DNA of 64,000 bases from Peteryoungia algae (lineage in GTDB: Bacteria; Pseudomonadota; Alphaproteobacteria; Rhizobiales; Rhizobiaceae). A program made the position numbers and the translations under genes. This document shows, in pieces, positions 22,101 through 30,816 of this stretch. Location: assembly GCF_030369675.1 (NCBI RefSeq), contig NZ_CP128477.1, positions 3,800,501 through 3,864,500 of the forward strand, in the 5' to 3' direction. Each line of letters opens with the position of its first letter. Within the stretch, counting starts at the first letter, position 1. Under the pieces are notes generated by a model, which was not told the DNA's origin, ran no database searches, and was given only the letters and a program-made list of their open reading frames with translations.

Positions 22101-22258
22101 CGGCAGTGCTCGCGCTCATCCCCATTTCGCGCGGTATCTTCTGGGGGCCGCTCGCCTACGCGATGATGGGCGGCATCCTCGTTGCAACCGTGCTGACCAT
22201 CCTGGTCCTGCCGGCTGCCTATGCCTTCTTCTTCGGTCGCTCTCCCCACAAAGCGTGA
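19187..22258 (+). CDS. RND efflux pump, inner-membrane permease
   Basis: A 1023-residue AcrB/HAE1-like proton-driven transporter with the twofold repeat of the family. The N-terminal helix is followed by a large periplasmic loop. The TM4 region LGLLVDDAMIVVEMMERKL carries the two Asp residues of proton relay, and the second periplasmic loop and a C-terminal helix bundle (LGVIALLGIIIRNSIILIDQI, then GGILVATVLTILVLPAAYAFFF) follow. Length is typical. It is co-transcribed with the TetR and adaptor genes. The substrate range is not predictable from the sequence. A stem-loop follows the stop codon. Confidence 0.94.
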   Translation: MNHSPVEPGSFNLSRWAISHPSIARFLFGLIILTGLFGLMRMGQKEDPDFTFRVMVVQAFWPGASLTDMQDQVVNKIERKLQETPYLDWVKSYTRPGSAIITLQVKGNTDANDVADAFYQVRKKVGDIENELPEGLLGPYFNDEFGDTYVTLYALTGDGYSYPELKQHAIQARDVLLSTEGVEKAVILGDQPQKIFIEVSSKALAERGLTFTDLQNALAGQNAIDATGSIDTGSRSVRISVDGGFSAAEDIRELRLKSGNQVTRLGDIATVTEGLEDPYQRKFRFNGQDSVQVGVVMAKGFKVTDVGDAVEETLQRFESTLPIGLEVSQISNQPEVVREAVAEFMKALGEALLIVLVVSFVSIGWRSGLVIAIAIPLVLAATFAVMYEFGLDLQRISLGALIISLGLLVDDAMIVVEMMERKLEEGLDKLDAASFAYSSTAFPMLTGTLITTAGFIPVGFAESTAGEYVRSLFYVVGISLIISWFVAVYFTPWLGYMILKQRKHVGDHHDAFDTPFYRRLRAVVAWAVQHRIIVVGSTLAVFAVSLWSFQFIPKNFFPQSSRPEILVDMWLPEGTSIKEVEAEARRLETAILDDEDQRFVATYVGEGAPRFFLPLDQQLRNPNYAQLLVMARDEEARERLITKLRLTLAEEFPAVRGKVDRLFLGPPTGWAVQMRVSGPERDEVRRIADLVKARFRENPLLQAVHDDWLEPVPAMTLVVDQDRARALGVSSQRLRQMLQATMSGAPLADVRAGEETISIVAREPEESRRLLSAVNSIYVPTDLGAFIPLSQIAKVVPKLEQGIEWRRNRLPTVTVRATVPDGVQSNDEALRMFNDMQSLRDGLPPGYSVEIQGGAEDSAESQSSIAAKAPIMLLVIVVLLMVQLQHFGKAMLVLATGPLGIIGAAAALLISGAPFGFVAILGVIALLGIIIRNSIILIDQIDQDIAAGMERREAIIGSAVRRFRPIMLTAMTAVLALIPISRGIFWGPLAYAMMGGILVATVLTILVLPAAYAFFFGRSPHKA

Positions 22259-22262
22259 CCGA

Positions 22263-22300
22263 AAAGGAGGGGGAGGGGTTCCCCAAGCCCCTCCTCCTTT
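22263..22300 (+). terminator. Stem-loop after the RND operon
   Basis: AAAGGAGG (22263-22270) plus AGGGG (22274-22278) pair with CCCCT (22288-22292) plus CCTCCTTT (22293-22300), giving 13 bp with a 3-base bulge. There is no downstream T-run, so it is either a weak terminator or an mRNA 3-prime end stabiliser. Confidence 0.5.
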
Positions 22301-22817
22301 CGCTCCATCAGGCAGACCGCTAAGGCGGCACGGGCTGCGATGACGCCAGGCTCTGGATCGTACTAATTTTTTGACTGGTTGATAAATTTCCAACGGCTTG
22401 TTAGACAGCGCCCGCCCCTATGATCGGCCTTGCCATTTTGCGACGCAGCATCTTGTGATGCATTGATTCTCCTGCATTCTCTAGAATCGCTAATGTTCGA
22501 TGATTGATCAGTCTGTTTCCTTGTTTTGGAAAATATGAACTGACGGTAGCCGATTGCGGCGAAAAGCAGACCAATTCGATGTCAGAATTGAGCCGAATCT
22601 CTCTTTACAACGCATACCAAGCCGATATGACACTGCAGCAGTGATCCGACGGACGATCCTTGCCGCTAGTCAGAATACGACGTGAGGCATGGCGGCCGTC
22701 GATTGCGGGAGGGTTGGGTTGATAACGCGACCTTCACAGAAAACGGGCGCGATCCACGCGCCGCGGGACCAAAAGAACCGGCGAGGACGCTCGTCCTTAG
22801 CCTTTGGGAGACTGCTC
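22301..22817. other. Non-coding gap upstream of the dipeptide transporter operon
   Basis: About 515 bases without a convincing gene, lower in GC than its surroundings around 22360-22620. The only structure noted is a GATTCT/AGAATC inverted repeat (22465-22470 and 22483-22488, 12-base spacer). The dppA promoter should lie here, but no -35/-10 pair stands out by eye. Reading frames crossing it have no codon-usage support. Confidence 0.5.
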
Positions 22818-24416
22818 ATGAAAACCAAGTTCGCTCTTGCCGCTGCAGCGCTTGCTGCCGCCACATTCCTGTCGGGTGCCGCCAGCGCCAAGACCTTCGT
22901 ATACTGCTCGGAAGGATCGCCGGAAGGCTTCGATCCCGGCATGTACACCGCTGGCACGACCTTCGACGCGTCCGCGCATCCGATCTACAGCCGTCTGATG
23001 GAATTCAAGCCTGGCACGACCGAGGCTGAAGCCGGCCTGGCTGAAAGCTATGAAGTCAACGCGGAAGGCACCGAATACACCTTCAAGCTGCGTTCGGGCG
23101 TCAAGTTCCACACGACCGAATTCTTCACGCCGTCGCGCGAATTCAACGCCGACGACGTCATCTTCTCGCTGGATCGCCAGCTGAAGGCCGATCATCCGTG
23201 GAACCAGTATGTTGCCGGCACGTCCTGGGAATATGCCGCGGGCATGGGCTTCCCGGAACTGATCAAGTCGATCGAGAAGGTCGATGACATGACCGTCAAG
23301 ATCACGCTGAACAAGCCGGAAGCGCCGTTCCTTGCCAACCTCGCAATGCCTTTCGCTTCGATCGTTTCGAAGGAATATGCCGACAAGCTCGAAGCTGAAG
23401 GCAAGAAGGAGCAGCTGAACCAGATGCCGGTCGGCACCGGTCCGTTCTCCTTCGTCGGCTATCAGCAGGATGCCGTCATCCGCTACAAGAAGAACGCCGA
23501 CTACTGGGGTGGCGCACCGAAGATCGACGATCTGGTCTTCGCAATCACCACCGATGCCGCCGTTCGCTACCAGAAGCTCAAGGCTGGCGAATGCCACCTG
23601 ATGCCGTTCCCGAATGCAGCCGACGTCGAGACCATGAAGTCCGATCCGGCCCTGACCGTGATGGAGCAGGAAGGCCTGAACGTGGCTTACCTCGCCTACA
23701 ACACGACGCAGGCTCCGTTCGACAAGCCGGAAGTCCGCAAGGCGCTGAACAAGGCGATCAACAAGGAAGCCATCGTTGACGCCGTCTTCCAGGGCATGGC
23801 AACACCGGCCAAGAACCCGATCCCGCCGACCATGTGGTCCTACAACGAGGCCACCCAGGACGACGCTTACGATCTGGACGCCGCCAAGAAGGAACTCGAA
23901 GCCGCTGGCGTCTCCGGCCTTTCGATGAAGGTCTGGGCAATGCCGGTTTCGCGCCCCTACATGCTGAACGCACGTCGCGCCGCTGAAATCATCCAGGATG
24001 ACTTCTCCAAGATCGGTGTCACCGTCGAGATCGTCTCCTACGAGTGGGCCGAGTATCTCGATCGCTCGAAGGCCAAGGATCGTGACGGTGCCGTCATGCT
24101 CGGCTGGACCGGCGACAACGGCGATCCGGACAACTTCCTCGACACGTTGCTCGGCTGCTCTGCCGTCGGCGGCAACAACCGCGCTCAGTGGTGCAACGAG
24201 GAGTTTGACGCACTGGTGAAGAAGGCAAAGGTCACGTCTGACCAGGCCGAGCGCACCAAGCTCTACGAAGAGGCACAGCTCGTCTTCAAGCGCGAAGCAC
24301 CCTGGGCCACGATCGACCATTCGCTCTCGGTCGTTCCGATGCGCAAGGAAGTCTCCGGCTTCGTCCAGAGCCCGCTTGGCGACTTCACCTTCGAAGACGT
24401 CGACATCGCCGAGTAA
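22818..24416 (+). CDS. dppA: Dipeptide ABC transporter substrate-binding protein
   Basis: A 532-residue periplasmic binding protein of the peptide/nickel family. The N-terminal signal peptide MKTKFALAAAALAAATFLSG ends near ASA-KT. The mature part begins TFVYCSEGSPEGFDPGMYTAG and carries the family segments (LAESYEVNAEGTEYTFKLR, NADDVIFSLDRQLK, LNVAYLAYNTTQAPFDKPEVRKALN). ATG 22818 has GGGAG 7 bases upstream; longer in-frame starts would bury the signal peptide. It heads dppABCDF. A closely related family member carrying haem precursors or other peptides is possible. Confidence 0.92.
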   Translation: MKTKFALAAAALAAATFLSGAASAKTFVYCSEGSPEGFDPGMYTAGTTFDASAHPIYSRLMEFKPGTTEAEAGLAESYEVNAEGTEYTFKLRSGVKFHTTEFFTPSREFNADDVIFSLDRQLKADHPWNQYVAGTSWEYAAGMGFPELIKSIEKVDDMTVKITLNKPEAPFLANLAMPFASIVSKEYADKLEAEGKKEQLNQMPVGTGPFSFVGYQQDAVIRYKKNADYWGGAPKIDDLVFAITTDAAVRYQKLKAGECHLMPFPNAADVETMKSDPALTVMEQEGLNVAYLAYNTTQAPFDKPEVRKALNKAINKEAIVDAVFQGMATPAKNPIPPTMWSYNEATQDDAYDLDAAKKELEAAGVSGLSMKVWAMPVSRPYMLNARRAAEIIQDDFSKIGVTVEIVSYEWAEYLDRSKAKDRDGAVMLGWTGDNGDPDNFLDTLLGCSAVGGNNRAQWCNEEFDALVKKAKVTSDQAERTKLYEEAQLVFKREAPWATIDHSLSVVPMRKEVSGFVQSPLGDFTFEDVDIAE

Positions 24417-24435
24417 TCGAAACGCGCAATTCTTT

Positions 24436-24459
24436 CGCCGCGGGCCTTGGCCCGCGGCG
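24436..24459 (+). terminator. Intra-operon attenuator stem-loop after dppA
   Basis: CGCCGCGGGCC (24436-24446) and GGCCCGCGGCG (24449-24459) form an almost perfect, very GC-rich hairpin followed by TTT, 19 bases after the dppA stop codon. Such elements between a binding-protein gene and the permease genes usually lower downstream expression and stabilise the upstream message. Confidence 0.7.
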
Positions 24460-24584
24460 TTTGTCGTTGATGCGAGAGCAATCTCGCGTCATGCTCGAAA
24501 GCCCGGATGGGGCGTATCGGGCAAACCGCAGACGGCCTTGTGGCCGTGGTGGTTCGACCTCCCTTAAAACAACAGGTCTCGCAC

Positions 24585-25589
24585 ATGTTTGGCTTTCTCC
24601 TGCGACGGCTCGCCGTCTTGATCCCGACCTTCATCGGCGTCTCGATCATTGCCTTCGCCTTCATCCGGCTTCTGCCGGGCGATCCGGTTGCGCTTCTCTC
24701 CGGCGAACGTGTCATGTCGCCCGAGCGCCACGCCCAGATCAGCGCGCAACTCGGTCTCGATCGCCCCATGGTGGTCCAGTATTTTGATTATCTCGGCGGC
24801 GTCGTGACAGGTGACTTCGGCACCTCGATCGTCTCGAAGAGCCCGATCATCGACCAGTTCCTGGCGCTCTTCCCGGCAACCGTCGAATTGTCGCTCTGCG
24901 CGATCCTGCTGGCCGTCGCAATCGGCGTTCCCGCCGGCATCATCGCGGCGATCAAGCGCGGCTCCTTCTTCGACCAGACGATGATGGGCATCGCGCTTGT
25001 CGGCTATTCCATGCCAATCTTCTGGTGGGGCCTTTTGCTGATGATCCTGTTCTCCGGCATCCTTCAATGGACACCGGTGTCTGGGCGCATCTCGCTGATG
25101 TTCTACTTCCCGCCGGTCACTGGCTTCATGCTGATCGACTCGCTGATCTCCGGCCAGAAAGGCGCCTTCACCTCGGCCGTCAGCCATCTGATCCTGCCGA
25201 CGATCGTGCTCGCCACCATTCCGCTCGCCGTCATTGCGCGGCAGACGCGCTCGGCCATGCTCGAAGTCCTGTCGGAAGATTATATCCGGACCGCCCGCGC
25301 CAAGGGCCTCTCGCCCTTCCGCGTCGTCAGCCTGCATGCGCTGCGCAATGCCATGATTCCGGTCATCACCACGATCGGCTTGCAGATCGGTGTTCTCTTG
25401 GCCGGTGCGATCCTGACCGAGACGATCTTCTCCTGGCCCGGCATCGGCAAGTGGATGGTCGACAGTGTGTTCCGCCGTGACTACCCGGTAATCCAGGGAG
25501 GCCTCCTCCTGATCGCCGGCATCATCATGGTCGTGAATCTCATCGTCGATCTGCTCTACGGCCTGATCAACCCGCGCATCCGCCACTAG
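24585..25589 (+). CDS. dppB: Dipeptide ABC transporter permease
   Basis: A 334-residue inner-membrane protein of the DppB/OppB type. The N-terminal helix contains FLLRRLAVLIPTFIGVSIIAF, a periplasmic loop with LLPGDP follows, then five more helices. The cytoplasmic EAA-like loop (YIRTARAKGLSPFRVVSLHALRNAMIPVIT) docks the ATPases. ATG 24585 gives the family N-terminus, although the ribosome-binding site (CAGG) is weak. It is separated from dppA by a 168-base segment holding a hairpin, and from dppC by 14 bases. Confidence 0.93.
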   Translation: MFGFLLRRLAVLIPTFIGVSIIAFAFIRLLPGDPVALLSGERVMSPERHAQISAQLGLDRPMVVQYFDYLGGVVTGDFGTSIVSKSPIIDQFLALFPATVELSLCAILLAVAIGVPAGIIAAIKRGSFFDQTMMGIALVGYSMPIFWWGLLLMILFSGILQWTPVSGRISLMFYFPPVTGFMLIDSLISGQKGAFTSAVSHLILPTIVLATIPLAVIARQTRSAMLEVLSEDYIRTARAKGLSPFRVVSLHALRNAMIPVITTIGLQIGVLLAGAILTETIFSWPGIGKWMVDSVFRRDYPVIQGGLLLIAGIIMVVNLIVDLLYGLINPRIRH

Positions 25590-25603
25590 AAGGATAAACT
25601 CCC

Positions 25604-26512
25604 ATGGCAGAGACATCAATCAGCCAGCCGGTTTCGAGCGCTCAGATGCGCCGCCAGATGCTGGCCGAATTCTGGTTCTACTTTTCCGAAAACCGCGGCG
25701 CCGTCATTGGCCTCGTCGTCTTCGTCGCGCTCGTTCTGGTCGCCGTCTTCGCCGGCGTCATCGCACCCCATTCGCCTTTCGAGCAGTATCGGGAAGCCGT
25801 GCTTATGCCGCCCGCCTGGCTCGAAGGCGGCAGCTGGAGCTTTCCACTCGGCACCGATCCGGTCGGCCGCGACATTCTCTCGCGCCTGATCTACGGCTCG
25901 CAATATTCATTGTTCATCGGCGTGTTCGTCACCACGCTCTCGCTGACGACCGGCATCGCAATCGGCGTCATCGCCGGTTATTACGGTGGCTGGCTCGATA
26001 CCGCGATCATGCGCCTGATGGATATCATTCTGGCCTTTCCTTCACTCCTGCTGGCGTTGGTGCTGGTCGCAATTCTCGGTCCGGGCCTTACCAATGGCAT
26101 GATTGCGATTGCGCTCGTGCTGCAGCCGCATTTCGTACGTCTGACCCGCGCAGCGGTCATGTCGGAAAAAACGCGCGACTATGTGACGGCCGCACGGCTC
26201 GCCGGGGCAAGCCCTTTCCGTCTGATGTTCAAGACAATCCTGCCGAACTGCATGGCGCCCCTGATCGTTCAGGCAACGCTCTCGTTTTCGAACGCCATCC
26301 TCGATGCAGCTGCTCTCGGCTTCCTCGGCATGGGCGCCCAGCCGCCGGCTCCCGAATGGGGCACGATGCTCGCCGAAGCGCGTGAATTCATTCTGCGCGC
26401 CTGGTGGGTGGTCACCTTCCCGGGTCTTGCCATCCTGATCACCGTTCTCGCCATCAACCTCATGGGTGATGGCCTGCGCGATGCGCTCGATCCCAAGCTG
26501 AAGAGGTCCTGA
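25604..26512 (+). CDS. dppC: Dipeptide ABC transporter permease
   Basis: A 302-residue DppC/OppC-type permease. A cytoplasmic N-terminus of about 30 residues precedes the first helix (AVIGLVVFVALVLVAVFAGVIAP). The motif GTDPVGRDILSRLIYGSQYSL follows the periplasmic loop, and the EAA loop is YVTAARLAGASPFRLMFKTILPN. It forms the heteromeric membrane channel with DppB. The next gene (dppD) begins 2 bases after its stop codon. Confidence 0.94.
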   Translation: MAETSISQPVSSAQMRRQMLAEFWFYFSENRGAVIGLVVFVALVLVAVFAGVIAPHSPFEQYREAVLMPPAWLEGGSWSFPLGTDPVGRDILSRLIYGSQYSLFIGVFVTTLSLTTGIAIGVIAGYYGGWLDTAIMRLMDIILAFPSLLLALVLVAILGPGLTNGMIAIALVLQPHFVRLTRAAVMSEKTRDYVTAARLAGASPFRLMFKTILPNCMAPLIVQATLSFSNAILDAAALGFLGMGAQPPAPEWGTMLAEAREFILRAWWVVTFPGLAILITVLAINLMGDGLRDALDPKLKRS

Positions 26513-26514
26513 TC

Positions 26515-27363
26515 ATGGCACTTCTCGATATCCAGAACCTCACCGTCCAGTTCGAGACGGCCAGCGGCTGGTTCAAGGCGGTCGACGGCGTCTCGCTGTC
26601 GGTCGAGCCGGGCGAAGTCTTGGCCATCGTCGGCGAAAGCGGCTCCGGCAAATCGGTCGCCATGCTCGCCGTCATGGGGCTTCTGCCATGGACAGCGAAA
26701 ATCACCGCCGACAAGATGGAATTCCAGGGTCGCGACATCCAGAAGATCTCGGCCGCCGAACGGCGCAAGCTGATTGGCAAGGACGTGGCCATGATCTTTC
26801 AGGAGCCGGTCGCGAGCCTCAATCCATGTTTCACCGTCGGTTTCCAGATCGAGGAAGTCCTGCGTCTGCACATGGGCCTCGGCAAGAAGGAGCGCCACGA
26901 GCGCGCCGTCGAACTCTTCGAGCTGGTCGGCCTGCCTGATCCGGCCGAGCGGCTCAACCACTTCCCGCATCAGATGTCGGGTGGCCAGTGCCAGCGCGTG
27001 ATGATCGCGATTGCGATTGCCTGCAATCCGAAGCTCCTGATCGCAGACGAGCCGACGACCGCGCTCGATGTGACAATCCAGAAGCAGATCCTCGACCTCC
27101 TGATGCAGATCCAGGCCGAGACTGGCATGGGGCTCATCATGATCACCCATGACATGGCCGTGGTGGCGGAGACCGCAGACCGCGTCATCGTCCAGTACAA
27201 GGGCAAGAAGATGGAAGAGGCCGACGTGCTCTCACTCTTCGAAAGTCCGAAGAACCCCTATACCCGTGCGCTGCTTTCGGCCCTGCCGGAAAATGCCACG
27301 GGCGACCGCCTGACCACGGTCTCCGACTTCCTGGCCGCCGCTGAAACAGGAGGTGCCGCATGA
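26515..27363 (+). CDS. dppD: Dipeptide ABC transporter ATPase
   Basis: A 282-residue ATP-binding subunit. Walker A is GESGSGKS, the signature is MSGGQCQR, Walker B is [14 protein letters not shown] and the switch His is in [13 protein letters not shown]. It has the shortened C-terminal oligopeptide-transporter extension ([15 protein letters not shown]). It overlaps dppF by 4 bases (ATGA), implying coupled translation. It powers peptide uptake through DppBC together with DppF. Confidence 0.94.
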   Translation: MALLDIQNLTVQFETASGWFKAVDGVSLSVEPGEVLAIVGESGSGKSVAMLAVMGLLPWTAKITADKMEFQGRDIQKISAAERRKLIGKDVAMIFQEPVASLNPCFTVGFQIEEVLRLHMGLGKKERHERAVELFELVGLPDPAERLNHFPHQMSGGQCQRVMIAIAIACNPKLLIADEPTTALDVTIQKQILDLLMQIQAETGMGLIMITHDMAVVAETADRVIVQYKGKKMEEADVLSLFESPKNPYTRALLSALPENATGDRLTTVSDFLAAAETGGAA

Positions 27364-28211
27364 CCATGGAAACACAAACCCCGATGCTCGAAATCCGTGA
27401 CGTCAAGCGCGACTACCGCGTGCCGCAGGGTCTCTTCAAGGAAGACAAGATCGTCCACGCGGTGAAGGGCGTCTCCTTCAAGCTCGACAAGGGCAAGACG
27501 CTTGCCATCGTTGGCGAGAGCGGTTGCGGCAAGTCGACGCTTGCCCGCATCCTGACCTTCATCGATGAGCCGACGGCCGGTGAACTGCTGATCGACGGCC
27601 AGAAGGTCGACCTGCGTCCGGGGCATCTGACCGCCGAGATGCGCCAGAAGGTGCAGATCGTCTTCCAGAACCCCTATGGCTCGCTCAATCCGCGCCAGAA
27701 GATTGGCGACGTGCTCGGCGAACCCTTGCTGATCAACACCAGGATGAGCTCGGCCGAGCGGCGCGAGCGCGCAACCGAAATGCTGGTCAAGGTCGGCCTG
27801 GGGCCGGAACACTACAACCGCTACCCGCACATGTTCTCCGGTGGCCAGCGCCAGCGTATCGCGATCGCTCGTGCTCTGATGCTCAATCCGAAACTGCTGG
27901 TCCTCGACGAGCCGGTTTCGGCGCTTGACCTTTCGGTCCAGGCACAGGTGCTGAACCTGCTCGCTGACCTGCAGGAAGAGTTCGGCCTGACCTATGTCTT
28001 CATCAGCCACGACCTCTCCGTCGTGCGTTACATCGCCGACGAGGTGATGGTGATGTATTACGGTGAGGCGGTCGAATACGGCACGCGTGACGCGGTCTTC
28101 TCGGATCCGCAGCATGAATACACCCGCACACTTTTCGCCGCGACGCCCCGCGCCGACGTCGAATCGATCCGCGCCCGCATGGCGAAGCGCAAGCTGGTCG
28201 CAGGTGGCTGA
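27360..28211 (+). CDS. dppF: Dipeptide ABC transporter ATPase
   Basis: A 283-residue partner of DppD. It has the N-terminal extension VPQGLFKEDKIVHAVKGVSF characteristic of DppF/OppF, Walker A GESGCGKST, signature FSGGQRQR, Walker B LLVLDEPVSALDLS and the His of FISHDLSVVRYIADE. It closes the operon. Convergent transcription comes from the hydrolase gene 46 bases away, with a stem-loop between. Confidence 0.94.
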   Translation: MTMETQTPMLEIRDVKRDYRVPQGLFKEDKIVHAVKGVSFKLDKGKTLAIVGESGCGKSTLARILTFIDEPTAGELLIDGQKVDLRPGHLTAEMRQKVQIVFQNPYGSLNPRQKIGDVLGEPLLINTRMSSAERRERATEMLVKVGLGPEHYNRYPHMFSGGQRQRIAIARALMLNPKLLVLDEPVSALDLSVQAQVLNLLADLQEEFGLTYVFISHDLSVVRYIADEVMVMYYGEAVEYGTRDAVFSDPQHEYTRTLFAATPRADVESIRARMAKRKLVAGG

Positions 28212-28223
28212 CTGTTTGACAAC

Positions 28224-28255
28224 GCGGGAGGGGGCGTTCTGGCACTCCCTCTCGC
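28224..28255. terminator. Stem-loop between convergent dppF and the hydrolase gene
   Basis: GCGGGAGGG (28224-28232) and CCCTCTCGC (28247-28255) pair with one wobble around a 14-base loop. There is no clear T-run on either side, so termination is likely but not certain. Confidence 0.4.
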
Positions 28256-28257
28256 GA

Positions 28258-30102
28258 TCACCCCCGTTTGGTGGATTGCTCGGCTGCCTCGGCCAGGATT
28301 CCGATGACATGCTCCCGGACAGAGGGCGGGCTGAGGGTATGATCGGCGTTTTCCAGCAGGATATGCCTCAGGCCCGGAAATGCGCGTTGTCCGGATAATC
28401 TCTTGCCGAAATAGAGCTTCTGCTGGTCGAGGCTGCCATCGGTGCGGCAGGAAATGAAAGTGACCGGCACCTTCCGCTCTTCCAGTCGTCGCAAAAGGCC
28501 GAACAATTCGCCACGCATCCGGCCGAGTTTGGTAAACCTGCCAAGATAGGGCGAGATGCGGCCCAGGATTCTGTGTCGCGCATGGCTGGCAATGTTCGCC
28601 GCCGCCTTTGGAATGTTGACCTCGCCACTGACGACACGCTTGTAGGTGCTCAGGCTGAAGGCGCGGCGCTTGTAATCGCTGAGGGGGCGAGCCCCCGCCA
28701 GCAGAAGCGTATCGACATCCTCGTCCGGGTCGAGCACAAGTCTCAGTTGGTTGATCGAAACGATGCCAGCCACATCGGGATTAAGAGCCCCTGCGTAAAG
28801 GGCCGAGTGTGCGCCGCTGCAGATACCGGCCAGCAGGATTGGCGCTTCCGTGACGCTGCGCGCGTGGCGGACGACGGCATGCACGTCTGCGAGCTGGTTT
28901 GGGGAATAGACGACTTGCTCCGCCCCTTGCGGATCCGCAGGGCTTTCGCCGATATTGGAAAGATCGACACGCAGCGTCGCGATGCCCCGTTGCGCGAGCG
29001 TGCGTGCGGTATCGACCCAGATGCGACCCCAGCCCGTATGCGGCGCATAGGCCATGTTGAGCAGAACGATCACGGCCGTCTCTCTGCCCGACAGGGGCGC
29101 GCAGGAGACGCCGAACAGACGGGACTCGACAATCTCTGGCCGTTCGCGAAATCTGTCAGTTTGAAGGACGGGCGGCGCGTTGTCGGTGGCTTGCCCTGCA
29201 TGTGAACCGGTGCCTCGGGGGAAACTGCGGCTGACCCAGTCGCCGATCGCATCAATGAGCGCCATTGGCATAGGCGACGTCACCACCCCGTCGAGCATCG
29301 CACCGTAACCCTTGAAGTCGATGGACTCGACTGCAGCGCCAGAGCCGGTCAGCTTTTCGGCGAGTTCAAGATCGGCTGTGTTTTCGGGGCGTGCCAGAAC
29401 GAGGGCCGGCAATCCGGCGGGCAGGCCGTCGATACCCACGGTGAGAGCCTTCAGATCTGTTGCAAGCCGCGGGTCCATGATGAAGGAGGCGAGCGCGGTC
29501 GAGCCCTCCGGATAGCCGAAATCGATGGCGAGCCCGTCCTCGATGACCTTCTCGCGCAATGCCGTTTCGCGCAGATAGCGCCGGCCGCTCAGGGCAGATG
29601 CCGCGAGCACACAGCCGGCCAGTGTATCATCCTGCTGTCCGGCACGAAGTGCGACCGCCGCACCGATACCCATGCCGTAGTAGAGTATCCGGTGACAGCC
29701 TGTCCGGGCACGCAATTCCTGAGCCGCGCGCAACGCGCCGGCGACCCAGGTTTCGAAGGTTGCGCCCTTGTCGACCGGCAAGGAATCGCCCTCGCCGGGA
29801 TAGTCGAAGCGGATCGCGGGAAATCCCCGTCGTGCAAGGTCAGCGGCAATGAGACGGTGAAATTTGGCCGTGCAGAGGGCGTCGAAACCCCAGGGCGCGC
29901 AGAACACGACGCCAGTCTGCCCGGATGCCGGATGCAGATGACCGAGCATACCATCCATCGCCACCGGAACGGCAACGGATGCCGGAGCATCGTTGGCTAT
30001 GCCTGAATTTGCGCGCGCGCGCTCGGATTGCGTCACTGAAGTTACCATGGCTGAACCGTCTGTGGACGAGTGGGATCGTCCCCAATTCTCACCATTGGAC
30101 AA
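28258..30102 (-). CDS. Tandem double alpha/beta-hydrolase protein, one half degenerate
   Basis: A 614-residue protein with two alpha/beta-hydrolase folds in tandem. Domain 1 (about residues 45-295) has FDYPGEGDS and, at the nucleophile elbow, G143-M-G145-I-G147, so the usual Ser of GxSxG is Gly. It also ends KGYGAMLDG where a catalytic His would be expected, so it looks inactive. Domain 2 (about 325-605) has VDLSNIGES and the elbow G426-I-C428-S-G430 with Cys as possible nucleophile, an acid at Asp555 or Asp559, and His588 (ENADHTLSP). A Cys nucleophile recalls dienelactone hydrolases. The first codon is TTG; an ATG at 30048 is an alternative start. The gene is monocistronic between dppF and an Lrp-type regulator. 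Substrate unknown. Confidence 0.75.
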   Translation of the reverse strand: MSNGENWGRSHSSTDGSAMVTSVTQSERARANSGIANDAPASVAVPVAMDGMLGHLHPASGQTGVVFCAPWGFDALCTAKFHRLIAADLARRGFPAIRFDYPGEGDSLPVDKGATFETWVAGALRAAQELRARTGCHRILYYGMGIGAAVALRAGQQDDTLAGCVLAASALSGRRYLRETALREKVIEDGLAIDFGYPEGSTALASFIMDPRLATDLKALTVGIDGLPAGLPALVLARPENTADLELAEKLTGSGAAVESIDFKGYGAMLDGVVTSPMPMALIDAIGDWVSRSFPRGTGSHAGQATDNAPPVLQTDRFRERPEIVESRLFGVSCAPLSGRETAVIVLLNMAYAPHTGWGRIWVDTARTLAQRGIATLRVDLSNIGESPADPQGAEQVVYSPNQLADVHAVVRHARSVTEAPILLAGICSGAHSALYAGALNPDVAGIVSINQLRLVLDPDEDVDTLLLAGARPLSDYKRRAFSLSTYKRVVSGEVNIPKAAANIASHARHRILGRISPYLGRFTKLGRMRGELFGLLRRLEERKVPVTFISCRTDGSLDQQKLYFGKRLSGQRAFPGLRHILLENADHTLSPPSVREHVIGILAEAAEQSTKRG

Positions 30103-30179
30103 AATCTCTTAACACACCGGCAAAACGGGACGGAAAATGCCACCCGCCGCCCTGTGTCGCTCGGCAGCTTCGGACCTAG

Positions 30180-30650
30180 TCAGGGAAGATAACCATAGGA
30201 GGTCTTTGGACTGTCGAACACCATGGTCGACCGGATGGTCTTGATCTCGGCAAGGCGATCGAATTCCTGCCAGATCAGCCGCTTGTAGTCCGCCATGTCG
30301 CGCACGGAAATCTTCAGGAGAAAGTCGAAATCACCTGCCACAGCGTGGATCTCCACGACCTGGGCGAGCTTGCCCACATGCTCGATGAAGCGTTCGCCAA
30401 CCTGCGGCGTCGTGCGATCCAGCGTTATCTCGACAAAGGCCTGCAGACCAAGCCCGACTTTCGGCGGGTCAATGACGATTGTCTGGCGGATGATGCCGCT
30501 CGCATAGAGCCGCGCCAGCCGCCGGGACAGGGGCGCCGCCGTCAGACCGACTTTCTCGGACAGCTCCGCATTGTTCAGGCTCGCATCTTCGATCAGACAG
30601 GCGATGATCCGGCGATCGATCTTGTCGAGAGGGACTGGGCTGGCTTCCAT
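30180..30650 (-). CDS. Lrp/AsnC-family transcriptional regulator
   Basis: A 156-residue regulator with an N-terminal AsnC helix-turn-helix (LDKIDRRIIACLIEDASLNNAELSEKVGLTAAPLSRRLARL) and a C-terminal RAM ligand-binding domain ending STMVFDSPKTSYGYLP. ATG 30650 gives the family N-terminus with GAGCGG upstream; the frame stays open further but lacks family sequence. It is divergent from an aminotransferase gene across 166 bases that include the palindrome TTGCGCAA (30673-30680), so it probably controls that gene in response to an amino acid. Confidence 0.9.
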   Translation of the reverse strand: MEASPVPLDKIDRRIIACLIEDASLNNAELSEKVGLTAAPLSRRLARLYASGIIRQTIVIDPPKVGLGLQAFVEITLDRTTPQVGERFIEHVGKLAQVVEIHAVAGDFDFLLKISVRDMADYKRLIWQEFDRLAEIKTIRSTMVFDSPKTSYGYLP

Positions 30651-30816
30651 TAAACCGCTCGTTTTCACGCTGTTGCGCAATATTCTATCGTATTCTTTCC
30701 ATGGTCGGCAATGGATCATTCTTTGTGGACGGCTGATCATCGAAATCCGCTGAGACTTTGCGTCCGAAACTTGGTATCTCTTCTGCAACTCAACCGCTCA
30801 TCGACGAAGGTCCCTG

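Noticed and set aside
22301..22817. Reading frames in the gap before dppA
   Set aside because: Codon use and composition look random and no start signal stands out; treated as a control region.
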